From Amphiura filiformis (Eukaryota > Echinodermata > Ophiuroidea > Amphilepidida > Amphiuridae), in the NCBI RefSeq assembly GCF_039555335.1, contig NC_092635.1, positions 47,884,052 through 47,948,051 on the forward strand: a stretch of 64,000 bases of DNA, written 5' to 3'. Position numbers and translations under genes: made by a program. Shown piece by piece: positions 23,971 to 36,300 of the stretch (the stretch's first letter is position 1; each line of letters opens with the position of its first letter). The notes beneath the pieces were generated by a model. That model was not told the DNA's origin and made no database searches. It worked only from the letters and a program-made list of their open reading frames with translations.

Positions 23971-24857
23971 TAATACAAAGGTTTGATATAAGGGGTGTCA
24001 TATTTCCCCATGTGCGTGGTTTTTCTCGGGGGAACGCCCATAACTTTCGTTTTTATATTATTGACCTTAACTCAAGAACCGCAAGACATAATTGATTTTT
24101 TAAGCAGAAAACACAATTTTGGTCTATATTTTGTGTATGAATTTTCTAGGATTTTCCAGTTTCCACCTTATTACGTTAAGGGATCTAAAATGAGCGTTTA
24201 TTGCGTTTCGACAGTATTTTTTGTGGGACATGAGAGCACCTCAGACCTATCGAATTGCATTGTGAATACGAAGCATGTCTTTCTGATATCAAATAATTTT
24301 CATTTTTTGAAAATCACAATATAATACAAATTTTATGACAAATTAGGCCAAGTAAAAAAAGAAACAAGTTTCTCGTCCGGACTTTTTTCAAAAAAGGAGG
24401 AGGCAGGGCTTTACTATTTACTATTTTTCAGTTTTTTGCTATTTTTTTTCAAGATGGCCGCCATGCTAAATATGGCTGTACAATGTATATGGTCATTTTC
24501 ACGGTAAAGGGTGTAACTTTGGATTTTTAACATTTTGATCCGTAGTTTTCTAATAAAGCCACAGAATTCCATGATTTTTGGCCACATAAGTCATCTAGTT
24601 AGCAGCTACCTTGGGTAGCATAATCATCTTCGGGAGTTACTGCGTTCAGTTTTAGCAGGCTTAAATGTACCTAATATTGCCATTTTGAAAAACTGTAAAA
24701 ACAGTAACATTTTTGTAAAACCCTGTGTTTTCTTCAGTTAGTTCATGGATAATTTTTCTTATCCTGAAAGTACGGTCATATGTTCAGTAAACACTGCCAC
24801 ATTAGATTTAATTGTGAACAGCCCTGTATTTTTGAGAACCGGACTTCGATATTTGTC

Positions 24858-25823
24858 GTTTCGAGGCTTCATTTTCCGTTAACAATTGTTAACAAACTTT
24901 GTGGGTATAGCTTTGGTTCATAATTCTTGGTTATTTCTTCACTTCTTCTTGATTCATAACAGTTGATATCTTAACTTGAAATGGGTAACAAAAATTAGTT
25001 GATTTGCAAGCTTTTAAAAATTTTATAAAATCTTGACTTCAAAGAGCCGATTTTCCGTTAACTTTTTTGAAGCCTCCGAAACAAACTGTTCAGCAAGCTT
25101 GGGCAAATATAAATAAAAGAGCTCATCCAATCTATTTATCAAAATGTAGCAAAGTAGATCCTCAAGTCACTTGCTTTTAAATCATGGAGATATATATCAC
25201 CGTTTGAAAATGGGACCCAATACAAACTTTCCGTTAACAATTGAAGCCTCCGAAACAAATGAAGCCTCCGAAACAACAGTAAACTTAATTATCATCTATG
25301 CATATCTAAATTGGTATGTTCCATATTGATATCTGCATTGTAATTGTTGCATGATATGTGCAGAATGTCATAAATTTAAAAAAAAATTGATATTATGGTT
25401 AATGCTTGAAAAATATACTGATATCCAAGAAAGCCCGTTTCGGAGGCTTCACATGCAAATAACACCATACTTAACAAATGGGTGAAAAAATTATCATGTT
25501 ATAAATCTGCAATATCTGCCGCATAGAATCATTGATTCAATACACACAAGAAAATAACAGCTTAGATGATCCCAACAGTGTTGTTATCAAAAAAACTACT
25601 TCTGCCATGTTTAACCATTGTAAACATGAAGCCTCCGAAACAAAAAAAAATGACTTGCTGTGATAATTTAATTTTTGTCACAACTGAAATTCAATACTTA
25701 GAAGCAAAGCATGAAAATTGGTAATTGTGATATTTTTACCTATTTTTTCATGTCAACTTGTAGTAGTTAGCCAAATATTTTACTTTTATGATCACCTGTG
25801 TTGTTAACTGAAGCCTCCGAAAC
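24858..25823. repeat. Dispersed 14-mer array GAAGCCTCCGAAAC
   Basis: Exact copies are at 25069, 25243, 25261, 25437 (inverted), 25628 and 25810; a degenerate inverted one is at 24858. CCGTTAAC or GTTAAC precedes several copies by 0-7 bases. The copies are irregularly spaced, not tandem. Confidence 0.9.
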
Positions 25824-26882
25824 ACAAATCGCTTGAATTGCCAATTCTAAAAATAACTCCAATTTCTGTGAAACTTGGCTGGGAGGTTCCTTTCATCAAG
25901 TAGTATTTGTACATGAAGTTAGACATTTAAATTATTTTAGGAACCCAATTAAAACTTAAAAAATATGTTTAAGGTTGGGAAATTTCCATTGCAAATGACC
26001 CTTGATGTTAAAAAATTTCAAAATTGCAATTACAAACATAGCAAAACATGGTATAAAATTTAACTTATATCTGTTGACTTACTTTTGAATGGGATTTCAC
26101 ATGTATTCCAGCTTTCATGTCATAATTTTCTGAGCTTATGTAAAATACATTTTTTCTTAGATTTTAACCAGAATGTTATGGAAATGTCAAATTTTTTATC
26201 AGAAATCAAAAGGTTTAAGCCTTGAAACACTATTTTACTGGAATTTAAGTTGCTTCTATGCATGATTACAGTCAACAGAAACATATTTAAGTGGTTTGAA
26301 ATTTTGACCCTAAAAATCAAAAGTTACACCCTTTACCGTGAAAATGACCATATTTAATCACCGATATTGTGCTATTTGAGTATACTGATGCAAGTATGAC
26401 AAAATAAATGATTTGTATCATTTTTAGCCAACTTGCTAAGCATATTTCAAAATTCAGAAACAGTGAAAATGTTCATTTGTTCACCTTCACAATATTCGAT
26501 ATACTAAATTTCCTGGTTTACATCGGTTTGAAATCAATACCGAAACCAATACCGAACATTTTTTTTTTAAATTTTTAAATGTTTTTCCTACCCTTACACA
26601 AGCTCTAACCCACCCCCAAACCTTACTACATATACACCCACCCAAGCCCAACTAACCTTTAACCTAATCCAAAACCCTTGCCGTTACCCCCAAAAGGGAA
26701 TTAGGGGAGAAGTTGATTTCACCCGAAAATCGGACCTATATTTAATGTTTTAAAATGCATAAATGTGGTAACGTTTTAATTACTTTATTTTGCCTCATTT
26801 CATCGAAATTGTTATTTTTATCGCTAACAAAATAAAAGAGAAACCTTTCAAATAATTTTGAAAATTTTAAATTTTTCCTAAT

Positions 26883-27092
26883 TCCAGTGCAAAAGCTTTT
26901 TTCTTCTGGGTAAGAATTTTTTTCTTACATGGAACAGCTTTTGTCTTTTAGGTTAGAAATTTGATAAATAGGTCATCATAATAAAAAATGCATGCATGGG
27001 CCTATTTATCAAATTTCTAACCTGCAAGAAAAAAGCTGTTGAATGTAAGAAAAAAATTCTTACCCAGAAGAAAAAAGCTTTTGCACTTGAAT
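26883..27092. repeat. 210 bp hairpin (foldback)
   Basis: The arms GTGCAAAAGCTTTTTTCTTC and GAAGAAAAAAGCTTTTGCAC continue inward through ATTTGATAAATAGG and CCTATTTATCAAAT. Confidence 0.88.
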
Positions 27093-27307
27093 GTATTTTT
27101 GGTGTTTTTTAGAATTTTAGAATTTTTTTTAAATTTCCAAAATGTGAACGGTTTCTCCTTCCTATATAATTAGCCATAAAAAGTGCCATTTTGATGAGAT
27201 GAGGCTAAAAATAAAGTAATTGAAACTTTATTAAAATATTCATGCATTTACTAAGTTTAAAAGCTAAATATAGGTAGTAAGGGTAGGAAAAACAGTTTAA
27301 AAACTTT

Positions 27308-27330
27308 TGAAAAAAAAAAAAAAAATAAAA

Positions 27331-27364
<34 letters not shown>

Positions 27365-27410
27365 CTTTTTTTTTTTATTATTATTTTTTTTTAATTTTTT
27401 TTTTTGAATA
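27308..27410. repeat. Poly(A)/poly(T) low-complexity tract
   Basis: About 55 bases of A with rare T are followed by T-rich sequence, just inside the right TIR of the 3.1 kb element. Assembly length is unreliable here. Confidence 0.9.
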
Positions 27411-27989
27411 GTAAATAGTAAATAAAAGGAGGCGGCGGCCAAAAGGAGGCGGGCGGGACGAGAAACATGTATTTTATTTTACTTGGCCTTATAAACATTT
27501 GATATTTTTCAAATTTTTGATATATAACAGTCCTCGAAGTAAATTATATAAATCTAATGACATATTCTTAAAGTGTATGTAGCAGGGAGGAAAAGCCGAC
27601 GGTCAATTGAAAATTTTGACCTTTCAAATTGAAGATATGGATTTTTCCTAAAAGACCTAATTTTTTTTGGTGTTTTGGGAAAAAAATCCATATCTTCAAT
27701 ACGAAAGGTCAAAATTTTCAATTGATCGTCGGCTTTTCATCCCACCTACATACACTTTAAGTATAAATCATCAGATTTATAAAGTTTACTTCAAGTACTG
27801 TTAAATATCAAAAATATCAATTTTAATGATTTGCCATAAAATGTGTATTACATTGCGAATTTCAAAAATCAAAATTATTTGATATCAGAAGGCCATTCTT
27901 CGTATTCAGAATGCAATTCGATATGTATGATGTGCTCTAATGTCCCACAATAAATACTGTCCAAACGTTCATACCCCAGCCCTTAATGC

Positions 27990-29155
27990 GATATCATACA
28001 TGGGAATGTTTGTACTTATTTTGGTGTCACTGGATAGAGGAGTCATATAGCTATACATTGGTGTAAAATATAGCTAGCAGTCTAGTATAGGACAAAGAAA
28101 TTCCCGGGGTTCCAGCTGTACTAGTCCTATACATCATATGAAAAGGTTTGACTACAAAAACGATTCTCTTATACGCAGTTTCGACCTCGATATACCACCG
28201 AGCACACAGATATTTCCAGCACACGGTTGAGTGCATAGCATCATAAGAGCTGTGTGAGATCTAGTGGAAAATAGGGTTCTGTGATTGGTTTTTGTCAAAA
28301 CCTCAAGTGTTCCCTTCATCCAATCAGATTTTTATATATTTTTTAAGGAAAGCTAACACTTCCCCCTAAAACATTTTTCCCCATTAGGTCAACAGATAAC
28401 GTAATTCAATGTTATAGCAAGGCAAATGTGGTAAATATGTTGAAAATACCTATCCAAGCACATTTTTTGACCAAAATGTAGATTTTAAAAGTCAAAACCT
28501 CAAGTGTTCCTTACAATATTTTTTTCAAATTTTATGCCGTTAAATGAAAGAACACACTTATATTGTCCATTATACTAGCCTCATTTGAATGAGCAATGAC
28601 CAATTCTCTTTAAATTGCAAATAGTGCAGTGTGCAAAGATTTACTATTTTCGCCTGTTTTATCATACGGTTGTAAATTCAATGATCTATACTTTTGCTAA
28701 AGAGCGCTTACAAATTGATAATGTAGATTTACTCATTTTTTACAGAAGTATAATTAATTCATCCCTTTGCTAAATGCAAAAAATCGCCGTTTGGTGCGGT
28801 TCGTCCAAATCCATATTTCCATATCTACGTCGGGGAATAATATTTTCAAGTATTTTTTGGCGGAAATGAAAGATTACTAAAACAGCCCGTAGATCCTTCG
28901 AAAAACAAAACATACTTGATACTAACGTGCATTTTCCCGACTATGGATCTTCTCGCATTTTTAAACACTAAGAAAAATCGGACTCCTGCATTGATGATTT
29001 ATACATTGTATAAAATAATTTCTTAATCAATCAACTGGTGCGAAGATAATAAGATTATAAAATACGCCTACACACACACAAATGGTTTAAAGTACGATCT
29101 TTTAAAATGAATTTGGTCAATTATTTTCAAACATGATTTTTTTGTGGGCATATTT
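27990..29155. other. Unassigned spacer
   Basis: No gene was seen. AAAACCTCAAGTGTTCC occurs twice (28299 and 28496), suggesting an old duplication. Confidence 0.4.
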
Positions 29156-29160
29156 GTTAT

Positions 29161-29430
29161 GCTAAGGGCTCAGATTGCTACGTTTGCAAAGTATTTTTGT
29201 GGGACCTGTGAGCAATCAGACACGCCAAATTGCATTCTGAATACGGAGAATAATCCTTCTATCAAATATTAATTTTTATTGATTTTTTTAAAGTTCACGA
29301 TATAATACCAATTGTATGACAATTTTTTTTTTTTAAATGACATTTTGACATATAACAGTCCTCAAAGGAAGTAGGCCTAAACTTTATAAATCTGATATCT
29401 ACTTTTAAGTGTATGTGGCTGCATGTGATA
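29161..29430. mobile_element. Left half of a TTAAGGGAT-family MITE
   Basis: The words TTTTTGTGGGACCTGTGAGC, AAATTGCATTCTGAATACG and AAGTGTATGTGGCTG appear in family order, then a different foldback begins. Confidence 0.75.
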
Positions 29431-29860
29431 AAAAAAAAGCCCGCAATTGCTTTGCGATGCAGTGCATCCGCACTGCATCCTACTGCAAACTACTGCATCG
29501 CGGTTTCGTAATCAAGTTAAACATTTTAACTTGGAAATGCGACGAGTTGCGGTAAGTTGCGGCAAAATGTAATCGATATATCAGCAACGCACCGCATCGC
29601 AAAGCAACTGCGGCCGCAATTGCAATTGTGTTGCCGATATATCGATTACTTTTGCCGCAACTCACCGCAACTCGGCGTATTTCCAAGTTAAAATGTATTT
29701 AACTTTATTGCGATATCGCAATGCAGTAGTTCGCAGTACGATGCAGTGTGGCAACGCACCGCACCGCAAAGCAATTGCGGCGTACTATGAACCGACCTTT
29801 TTTCAGTACGATGCATTGCGGCATCGCACCGCATCGCAACGCGTAGTGTGAACAGACCTT
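29430..29860. mobile_element. GC-rich foldback element (GCATCGC words)
   Basis: Inverted arms AACTTGGAAATGCGACGAG / CGGCGTATTTCCAAGTT and AATCGATATATCAGCAAC / GTTGCCGATATATCGATT are centred near 29605. Multiple GCACCGCATCGCAA words are present. GC content is far above the surroundings. Confidence 0.85.
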
Positions 29861-29967
29861 CAGGGTGATTGCGTCATCACATCCTGTTGGATTCATGCAT
29901 GCGCCGTGGTTATCATCGTGGTATTTTGTGTTATCTATGGTTGTTAGGGTTAATAAATATTAACCTT

Positions 29968-30891
29968 CACTCTCAGAACATTGGTTAAAAATTTTAACCA
30001 ACTTGGTTAAAATTTTAACCAACCATGTATTTACAGGTGAACAGCCCAACAGTTGGTTATATTGTTAACCAACCTGGGTTGAGTAACAATATAACCACAG
30101 GTTGGTTAAAAACATTGACCAACTACTGGTTAACATTACGGTAACCAACCAGTTGGGCAAAGCATGTTGGGCAAAATATAACCAATAGTTGGTTAAACAC
30201 TATGAATGGGAAGTTCATTTCATTGTTCATATTTTAACCAATTGGAGACATTTGAAGGCAGGAAATTATATTATAAACATTTTATCGGGTATAACACTTA
30301 GTTTAAGTGTGTGCGAGGCCAGAGTGTGAGCAAGACTTACGATGCTTTATCGACTACAGCTACCACCACAACCGGTCAGCTTAAGCTTAAGCTTTACCGG
30401 TTGTGGTGGTAGTTGTCGTCGATAAAGCATCGTAAGTCTTGCTCACAGTCTCGGCCTCGCACACACTTAAACTAAGTGTTATTCCCGATGAAATGATATA
30501 CATTATAATATAATTTCATACCTTCAAATGTCTCCAACAGATCTTGAAGACCCCGATCCACCGCTTTGCAGCAAGCCACTCATATCGGCCATCTTGTTTT
30601 CTGAAATGCATTTTTGCCCAACACAATGACCAATCACAGTTCGCAAAGGAACACCATGTGACCATGGTTGGGCAAAACCATACTTTGCCCAACTTTATTG
30701 GCGGGAAAAGGATGTTTTTTACCAAGGTTGGTTAACTTTTAACCAACATTGTGTAAATACCATATTGACAGGTTTGACCAACCATGTATTAAACTGTATT
30801 TTGCCCAACTTCAAGAATCTTAACCATTGTTGGGCATTTTTAACCAACTGTTTTCTGCCCATTAATTTTTTATCCAATGTTCTGAGAGTGT
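29968..30891. mobile_element. TIR element rich in GGTTAAAAnTTTTAACC words
   Basis: The ends CACTCTCAGAACATTGG and CCAATGTTCTGAGAGTG are perfect inverted repeats. Inside are many copies of GTTGGTTA/TAACCAAC and TTGGGCAAA. A separate long palindrome occupies the middle. Confidence 0.85.
30238..30540. repeat. 300 bp near-perfect palindrome nested in the GGTTAA element
   Basis: The arms begin TTGGAGACATTTGAAGG and end CCTTCAAATGTCTCCAA. Inner parts are AACACTTAGTTTAAGTGTGT, CGATGCTTTATCGAC and ACCACCACAACCGGT with their inverses, and the centre is at about 30385 (GCTTAAGCTTAAGC). Confidence 0.9.
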
Positions 30892-30960
30892 TCCACAGAA
30901 ATGAACAGTTTAACCCCCTCCCGCCCCCCCCCCCCCAGTTATAGGTAATGTGTAGGCCTA

Positions 30961-31122
30961 TCACTTGTTATAATTGAAATTGTACGCAATAATGCATGCG
31001 AATTGAGATGTTGATGCGTCTAATGCACGCGTCCCGAAAGGGGGAGTGCATTGATTAGACGCATATCATCAACATCTCAGTACAAGTGCGATATTGTGTA
31101 CAATTTCTCGAGCAAGAAGTGA
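30961..31122. mobile_element. Foldback MITE
   Basis: Outer arms are TCACTTGTTATAATTGAAAT and the inverse (AATTTCTCGAGCAAGAAGTGA). Inner arms are GATGTTGATGCGTCTAATGC and GCATTGATTAGACGCATATC. Confidence 0.8.
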
Positions 31123-31129
31123 TACCATG

Positions 31130-32580
31130 ATACGCATTTATTAACGTATTTCATACACTAAAAAAATATCAATGATTGCAATTTGTATAGCAAAATACCA
31201 CATGACTTTGAAAAACATGCTTTCCAGTATAGTTTACCTTTTTTAATGGTATTATTATCACGTTTTTGCATAATACGCCGGGGGCAGGTCCGCACTCCAG
31301 TTTGAGGTAAGTCCGCCCGGGGAAAACATGGGGCGAATATGCCCCATCCTCAAAGGGGCGCATGTGCCCCTTGTGCACATCTTGTATTTTCCCCAGGGTA
31401 TGCAAAATACAAATCGAATGCCGAGCTTATCACTGCATAATATCTTTGACAAATCTCGTACGTTCCCAATACAGATTTCCATTAAAACAATGCAACTGTA
31501 TATTGATGATAATACAACATTATCAATGCAAGAATAAAATGACGTTTTGGTCTATTTTTTAAAATTATTTTGGTGCAGTTCTATGAACATATTCATATAA
31601 ACATGATAAGTCTCGTAGCTAATATGAGAAGTTTATGATGACATTTTGTTTTGGCTGCAGTTCGATATGAACAATAATCCGATAAGTCGCGTAGCTAATA
31701 TGAGAAGTTTATGATGACCTATGTTACGTCACCTAATTTTGCCATCACCAAATGAGGTGGGCGTACCTGCCCCCAAGGCGAACACTCACCGCTTTCCCCT
31801 ATCTCAAGATTTGATTTTGATGTTGAAACATATGGCTAGCGCATATGGCCAGCGCTCATCATGCGCAAAGCATTTACAAAGTACAACAACAATTCCCTTA
31901 CCTTTAAAAGCGTCCAACTAGACCCTTTTCTGCTCCATCAAAAGATCTGTCCGTATCTAGCCTCCCTTGATAGATGACAGGAATGGAAGACATTCACCCC
32001 AACCATAGCTTTTATACATACCACCTGAATTGAATATTCAATCAAGATAACATATCTGTTTTTCACTGTCAATGTGAATAGCGATTTGAATTTGAACACG
32101 TGCCACATGTCCACGTTATAATTATAATATTTTAAAAACACAAAAACATCCTGTTTGATGGTGATACCAAGCGCGTTCAACGTCTGTCCACCTATATGGG
32201 TCTAACCATGCCTGCCTGTGATTTATCTTAAGATAAAAAAAAAAAGATATGATAAAAAAGAGGAAATATTCATTAAGTTCAAAGAAAATGCTTCTGGATA
32301 TGCATTGTGTGTTAATTTGACTCTGGATCGTATAACTCGTATTTGAGATATGGCTCAGTCAAGAAGGTTTACCAAAAATCGCTTTTAAGTACTAGTAGGC
32401 TATACATGAATACCGGGTGTCCCTAAAAGAACTATACCGTCAGAAATTTTAATATCCAAACCTATATTACTAAATGTTATTGACACAGGATCCACAACAT
32501 GTTCATCTATCAAGGCACAGTTCTTTAACCCCTAATACATTTTTACATTCATTGAATGATGTTTTCACTCTAACTCTCTT
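31130..32580. other. Unassigned spacer with a small direct duplication
   Basis: The segment AGCTAATATGAGAAGTTTAT occurs at 31617 and 31694 in a duplication of about 77 bp. A short GC-rich hairpin-like block lies at 31300-31400. No gene was seen. Confidence 0.5.
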
Positions 32581-32586
32581 TGTATA

Positions 32587-32789
32587 GTCTGTCCACTTAG
32601 AAGTACAAACCAAATCTGTGGCATCGGGGGTCGATGCTTTGCGTCACACGCGAGCGCCACGCGACGCGTAAAGAGCGTGGTGCACAAATCGCGCAGCAGT
32701 TGGCGCGCCAAAGAAGCATTGCACTGAAATAATTATCATACCTCCAGATTCCGAGGTCTATTTACTTTGTACTTCTATGTGGACAGACT
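32587..32789. mobile_element. Foldback MITE with AGTCTGTCCACTTAGAAGTAC ends
   Basis: The left end AGTCTGTCCACTTAGAAG is inverted on the right as CTTCTATGTGGACAGACT. The core is GC-rich. A shorter relative is at 42991-43134. Confidence 0.88.
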
Positions 32790-33303
32790 TATAGACTGAT
32801 TTCACTATCTAATCAAGTGTTACTCCTAATATACTGCCAAATGACATGTCTGGCATATGTTTGGAATGAGATTTCAAACAGATTTAGAGTGAACATTTTC
32901 AATCTTTTTTTTTCAACTGGAAAATTTCAGGCTATTATAATTATATTTTTTGCTTCAGGACTAATGCTGCTAAAGTCCCCCCCCCCCTCTACGTGCCCAA
33001 AATCTATTTAACCCCACCCCCTGTCAGTTGACCATACACCCAAAACCTTTTTACCCAACCCCCCTACCCCTATTCAGAACTCCTAAAATTTTACGACCCC
33101 CCTACATATTTTCCAGCCCCTTTATGAACACTCCTTGAATATGAACGCTCCCAAATTTGGATGGTGCTCCTGCAGAAAGGAGGGATCTACTACCGTACTA
33201 TTATACTAATGGCGACATACAGTAAGCGTTTCGCAGCGAATACGTTTTTCATAATTTGCTGACAACTTTTAAGTTTTAAGCCGTAAAAAGGATACGCTGA
33301 ACC

Positions 33304-36300
33304 ATGGGACGAAGTGATAAAAAGAAGAAGAGAAAAAGATCTCGGTCAAGGTCCCGAGAACGAAGTAGGGATAGCGAAAAACGCCGTCCCAAAAAACAAA
33401 GGTAAGCTTACTAAAAAAATAATAAATTCATCAGAAATTCAGAATCAGATCAGTGCCGTGACCGTAATCAATCATGAACGGCTCATGGGTTTTCTTTTGA
33501 TAAAGATTTATTATATTCATTATATTTACTGATATATTTACTGATTTAGGGAAATGGTAATTACTAATAACAGAGAAGATGGACGTGTCCGACTCTAGTC
33601 CTGCCAGCAAGACTTCAGTCTTTATCATAAACATAATGACATCTACAGATCTAGGTACGACGAGTTACAGTTACTGGAACTAGTCCGACTCATGACATGG
33701 GATGGCTCTAGTCCGAATAATCAGACCCAGAACAAAATATTAATTTCTGACATTAGGGAGTCCAGTAGTTTCCCGATTTCCGAATTTGTATCTGGAAGCA
33801 CGTAAAACACGCAAGAATTGTTGTATGTTTTAAACATGATTTTTATGTTCAAATGGAAAAATAAATTATGATTTCTTTAATCTTTCTAACTGTATGATGT
33901 TTTTTCCAAAAAAGTCTGTGTAAGGCCCTTCACAATTAATTCTTAGTTTCCTGTTTCAAGTTTGAAAATAAAGGACGAGGCGACTTTTAATTATTAATTA
34001 TTAATTATCTATTAATTATTAATTATCTATTATTTTCTTTATTTTGAAAATGTGGTCGTGACTATTATCAACAGTCCATTTGGTCATTTTGACTAAGACT
34101 ACGGATTTAATTATTTTACCTTTATAATTGATTTTTTTACATTAATATTAGCAGGGACCCTACAATGTTCTTGTTTTATATTCATAATCAAAGTTGAGAT
34201 GATCAAAAACAGATATTAGCAAATAAAAGTAATTACAAAGTCAATTAAAAGATGAAAATACCTAAATAAAAATAAAATAATTAAATATTTTTCCATTCTT
34301 GATTTTGGACGCGCGAGGGAAACAGGAAACTAAGGATCAATTGTAATTGGCCTAATCCTAGATCAATGCGATAAATACGGTGTACCTTCAGAGCAACAGA
34401 TTAGCAGTAGATGCATTCGTCGCCATCTTGTCACATGAGCTTCCGGATGTGAAGGAGTTTTTGGATCACATCTCATTAACCCCTGACCTAGTCCAAAATC
34501 TGAGATTATTATGGGATAGACAAAAGAATTCCCCATCCGGCAATAATAAACAAATGCCTGTTGATAAGCAATTTCTGAGGCACCAAAATCAAGGTAATTT
34601 TTCCCGATTTTTCTTGTCAAAAGCCTTATATTTCGGTTATAAAGAGTCCATGAAACCTATATGAAACTGGTATTCGATTAAATTATAGACTTTCAAGAAG
34701 AAGTTGGCCAAGTTGCAGAGCAATCGGAGGTTCTTGATAAAATCTGAACCATGATTTTGTACAGGAGGTACTGTGGTAACATCACGGCAATCATGGGAGT
34801 GTAGCGGTGTGTTAGCGGTGCATGCCATGTGCCTTGTCGGGTTGACGCCGGGTGGTAGATGTAGCGCATTATCGGGTCTTGAGGGCAAGGATAAAAATGA
34901 AGAAGGCACACTTAATACTTAAGTGATATTATTTTTGTTACTACTTTTAATCATTTCTATGATACTTAAAGAATCTGTGTAATATTTTAAATTTTTTTTT
35001 TCACTTCCTTTGTATTTTTTTTTTCAATTCTGAAGTTGAGTAGTGCAGTGTCGGATGAGTTTCATAAACTAAAGACAAGAACATTTTGCATGAGGGCTTC
35101 AGAGAAATATGAGAAAAAAAACACTTCAATGAATTGATATTATTTATGTTACTACTTTTAATCAACTCCAGTATTTTAAGAATCTCTGTTCCAAACTTGT
35201 TATAAAAATGTTTGCTTTTTTTCCGCGTAAGCCCTAAGTTTGGGGTGACTTGAGAAAAAAATAAAACACACAAGTTGCACTTCATACTATGAAATCATAT
35301 GTTGTTACTTTTTTATTCAATAATTGTCAATATGATATTAGAATACTAGTTGTCTTTTTTAACTCCCTTTCCAAATTTTATTAGATTTCAAATAAATTTT
35401 GAGACAGTAATCGACATAATAGGGACTTCGTTGCACACATTCCAGTTGGTCGCGGCGACAGCACAAAACCTGTACGCACACAACTTTAATTGAGCATAAC
35501 TTCACTATACTTCAAGCTACTGAGCTGATTTAAAGACTGTTGGTTTTCTCTTTAAATTCTCTTTCCAGTGATACCAAACTTGATAAGGTAAACATAAAAA
35601 AGACAAAAAGTGCCGGACTCCCTACTGACATGATCCTGTACCGGTACTGGGTCTGAACTGTTTCCATATGAAATCTTGATGGCAAATTGGACAATAGAAG
35701 CACTTGGTTCTACGTGACAGCTTTTTAATCCCTATTCATGTTACGTGAATCACGCTATTGTGGACCATCCTTCTGATACTTGAGTGTTTGGACAAGCGGA
35801 ACGGTCTTTTGTCTACCTCTCTGTTTGTAAACAAACCAGGAGGTCGAAATCGTCCTCCTCGCCGAATACGAAAGTCAGCGTAATAGTACGGCACTGGGAT
35901 GGCTCATGCGTCATGTACACCGTTTGTACACAGAGACTGGCTTATGCCATTTTGTGTGTCAATGGGATTTACACACTTAATGTTTTGCGCAGCTCAAACA
36001 TGTCAATTTATATGAAATTGATTTGGTACTCACATCAGATCTCCAAATCATAGATGTCATAGTTACCGTATCTTATTTGATGTATCCAAGTAAATTAAAC
36101 TTGGAATTTCTGATACTTAAAAGATAATAATTAATATCCAATTGACCGCGCTGGGTATATGCTAAAGATATACAGGTACATTGAAGGATATAAATTAAAT
36201 GGTAAATAAGCCAAATATTGCAAGAAATCTACTCGCCAGAATCGTGGCGAGCTCGCAAAAAAATTACCGTCCATGCGAATATAACATTGAAAACGTATAA

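Larger units (their letters stand above)
24346..27488. mobile_element. 3.14 kb non-autonomous TIR element inserted in the MITE
   Basis: Termini GGCCAAGTAAAA...GTTTCTCGTCC and their inverse (about 33 bp, few mismatches) are flanked by a TTA duplication (24343-24345, 27489-27491). An inverted ACTATTTACTATT/AATAGTAAATAGT block continues the TIR. Inner inverted repeats (GGTCATTTTCACGGTAAAGG at 24500 and its inverse at 26330; TTTTTCCTACCCTTAC at 26583 and its inverse at 27280) suggest further nesting. No transposase frame was seen. Confidence 0.85.
24176..27986. mobile_element. TTAAGGGAT-family MITE split by a 3.1 kb insertion
   Basis: The left arm is 24176-24345 and the remainder 27489-27986, together resembling the intact copy at 21858-22567. 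TTAA is at both ends. Confidence 0.88.

Noticed and set aside
27257-27442. Phe/Lys-rich 61-residue frame
   Set aside because: Translation of a poly(A)/poly(T) tract.
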